Assembly: GCA_002390425.1 (NCBI GenBank)
Contig: DGPL01000060.1
Span: forward strand, 11,387 to 75,386
Reading direction: 5' to 3'
DNA: 64,000 nt
Source of the DNA: Kordiimonadaceae bacterium UBA4441
GTDB taxonomy: Bacteria > Pseudomonadota > Alphaproteobacteria > Sphingomonadales > Emcibacteraceae
Both the position numbers and the translations under genes were made by a program. Position 1 is the first letter of the stretch. The number at the start of each line of letters is the position of its first letter. The notes beneath the pieces were generated by a model. The model ran no database searches. It saw nothing but the letters and a program-made list of their open reading frames with translations, and was not told the origin of the DNA. Of this stretch, positions 62,473-64,000 are shown piece after piece.

Positions 62473-63867
62473 ATGAATTTTTTAGTTTACGATACAGAGA
62501 CAACAGGAACGGCGACAGAGTTTGATCAGATACTCCAGTTCGCTGCGATTGTCACAGACGAAGAGCTAAACGAAATTGAGACCATAGATATTCGGTGCCA
62601 GATACAGCCTCATGTCGTGGCTAATCCAACTGCCTTACTTGTAACCAATGTACATCCAGCTCAGATTACAGATCAGTCACTTCCATCACATTACGAGTTC
62701 GTACTCGAAATCAAATCGTTTATAGAACAATGGTCGCCAGCAGTAATAACAGGATACAATTCGTTGGCTTTTGATGAACCACTTGTGAGGCAAGCCTTTT
62801 ATCAGAATTTACTACCTACTTATCTGACGAACACCAATGGTAATACCCGTGCTGACGTTCTAAGAATGGCTCACGCGTGTCACGTTCATAGTCCGGGCGT
62901 TCTCGATATACCGGTTAGTGATAAAGGTAATCCTTCCTTTAAGTTGGACCAGCTTGCACCATTAAATGGGTTTGCGCACGAAAATGCTCATGATGCTCTA
63001 GACGATGTCAGAGCAACCTTACATATAATGAAAATAATAAAGACACAGGCACCTAACGTGTGGGAAGCGATGATGTACAACATTGCCAAACCTCATATCG
63101 AAGCACTACTTGGGACTATGGCGCCATTGTGTTTAACAGAGAGCCATTTTGGCCGTATCTATCGATATGCTGTTTGTATGGCGGGTGTCAATTCAATCAA
63201 CCCGACAGATTTTGGAGTTGTAGACCTTCAGCACGATCCGAGCGATCTATTGGATTTGTCAGTTGATGAACTTGTGGATGTTCGTAATGCCCGAGAGAAA
63301 CGCATAAGATCAGTTAAATCCAATAATCAGCCTATCCTATTATCCGCAAGCGAACAGTCCCCAAACCCTGTTATTCAGGAAATAGGATATGAAGAGCTTG
63401 AACAACGGGCTGGTATGGTACACAGCAGACCGGACTTTTGCGAGAAAGTGGGGCAGGCCTTAGCACAAATAACTGAAGGTTACGAAAAGAAGGATTATCT
63501 TGAAGGCAAAATATTCGATGGTTTCCCAAGTAGGGATGATCAACAACTAATGAGACAATTCCATTCAGTGAACTGGAATGACAGGTATGATCTTATACTG
63601 CGTATGGAAGACGTCAGACTGCGGGAAGCTGGTTGCAGACTAATATATCAACATGCACCTGAAACACTACCTGTTAAAGTTACAGAGAAGCTCGATGATT
63701 GGAAAAATAGTAGATTGACGGGACCTGCTCCGGAAAAAGACGGATGGTGTACGGTTGAACAGGCTCGTGTAGACCTGCAGAGTGCTAGAAGTGATCCTCG
63801 CTTTCAGGACAGGCACGAATTTCTGGACGAAATTCAAACATACATAGAACAATATGCAAAACAGTAA
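62473..63867 (+). CDS. sbcB: Exodeoxyribonuclease I (ExoI)
   Basis: About 465 residues from ATG 62473, preceded by GGGGAC; close to the family size of about 475. The DEDDh exonuclease core is intact: FLVYDTETTG (Asp, Glu), TGYNSLAFDEPLVRQAFY, and HENAHDALDDVRATL (His, Asp). An SH3-like and C-terminal region follow, ending RHEFLDEIQTYIEQY. It degrades single-stranded DNA 3' to 5'. ExoI is unusual in alphaproteobacteria, so its presence in the island suggests horizontal arrival. The next gene starts 17 nt later. Confidence 0.92.
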   Translation: MNFLVYDTETTGTATEFDQILQFAAIVTDEELNEIETIDIRCQIQPHVVANPTALLVTNVHPAQITDQSLPSHYEFVLEIKSFIEQWSPAVITGYNSLAFDEPLVRQAFYQNLLPTYLTNTNGNTRADVLRMAHACHVHSPGVLDIPVSDKGNPSFKLDQLAPLNGFAHENAHDALDDVRATLHIMKIIKTQAPNVWEAMMYNIAKPHIEALLGTMAPLCLTESHFGRIYRYAVCMAGVNSINPTDFGVVDLQHDPSDLLDLSVDELVDVRNAREKRIRSVKSNNQPILLSASEQSPNPVIQEIGYEELEQRAGMVHSRPDFCEKVGQALAQITEGYEKKDYLEGKIFDGFPSRDDQQLMRQFHSVNWNDRYDLILRMEDVRLREAGCRLIYQHAPETLPVKVTEKLDDWKNSRLTGPAPEKDGWCTVEQARVDLQSARSDPRFQDRHEFLDEIQTYIEQYAKQ

Positions 63868-63884
63868 AAGAGACAGGAAGATAA

Positions 63885-64000
63885 ATGAATAATATCGGTC
63901 GATCGTTAGAATTATATTTCATTGATGGAAATCCAGACGGGATGCTGACAGCTACAGTACCTTTTCACTGGACTGGTCATGTATTAATGGCCAACCGCAC
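63885..64000 (+). CDS. GIY-YIG nuclease-family protein, N-terminal fragment
   Basis: Only 38 codons lie in the window. The text, NIGRSLELYFIDGNPDGMLTA then TVPFHWTGHVLMANRT, matches the start of the GIY-YIG nucleases with a C-terminal DUF4357-like domain; in them an LLGE and GIY/YIG motif follow. An AGGAAG site lies just upstream. It is probably co-transcribed with the exonuclease. The family call rests on this N-terminus alone. Confidence 0.7.
   Translation, partial: MNNIGRSLELYFIDGNPDGMLTATVPFHWTGHVLMANR

Noticed and set aside
51829..64000. Second copy of the tRNA-Ser 3' end (attR)
   Set aside because: Searched by eye for the TTCGAATCCC-type core downstream; none found, so the island end is outside the window.
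1..64000. CRISPR array
   Set aside because: No regularly spaced direct repeats with unique spacers and no cas genes were seen.

Overview
The window is chromosomal DNA from a low-GC (AT-rich) alphaproteobacterium. The alphaproteobacterial assignment rests on a TrcR/DUF1013 regulator, an FzlA-type GST-fold division protein next to queG, DUF3126, COQ9, paired DUF465 proteins and the yqeY-dnaG-rpoD order. The genus cannot be named from sequence alone; a marine lineage near Emcibacterales/Kordiimonadales is a guess.

Region A (1-12.7 kb) looks like a catabolic cluster for an unidentified, probably carboxylated or aromatic/terpenoid substrate. It holds a class III CoA-transferase divergent from an HMG-CoA lyase, a YciI protein, a zinc-free MDR oxidoreductase, a CYYC carboxymuconolactone-decarboxylase-like protein, an AAHS-type MFS carrier, two exported VOC proteins, two paralogous four-helix membrane proteins, an exported cytochrome c, and three alpha/beta-hydrolase genes. 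Three of the four hydrolase domains lack the serine nucleophile (His, Ala and Gly instead). One VOC gene is broken by a 10-bp tandem duplication. A 12-bp site (TGATAAATGTCA or a close variant) lies upstream of three transcription units here and suggests shared control.

Region B (12.8-51.2 kb) is a housekeeping backbone. It includes tRNA(CAU), rpoD-dnaG-yqeY, carAB, greA, an Lrp regulator, a glyoxalase II-like/SCP2 group, rpsU, COQ9, purEK, a GGDEF protein, ubiX, trcR, fzlA-queG, thrS, infC, rpmI-rplT, pheST, lepA and rpmF. Notable points are infC apparently starting at AUA, a methyltransferase gene interrupted by an in-frame TAA, several unassigned small genes, and clear rho-independent terminators.

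Region C (51.7-64 kb) is a genomic island inserted at the 3' end of tRNA-Ser(GGA). It starts with a tyrosine recombinase surrounded by copies of a TTGCAC...GTGCAA-type palindrome. Next comes a copper/silver resistance module on the minus strand: CusA-, CusB- and CusC-like efflux proteins (CusB carries three fused CusF domains), a Met/His-rich exported protein, a DUF4396 membrane protein and an AraC regulator with an N-terminal CxxC metal-binding domain. This module is bounded on both sides by matching repeats. The island continues with exonuclease I and a GIY-YIG nuclease gene cut by the window end. The far attachment site is not in the window.
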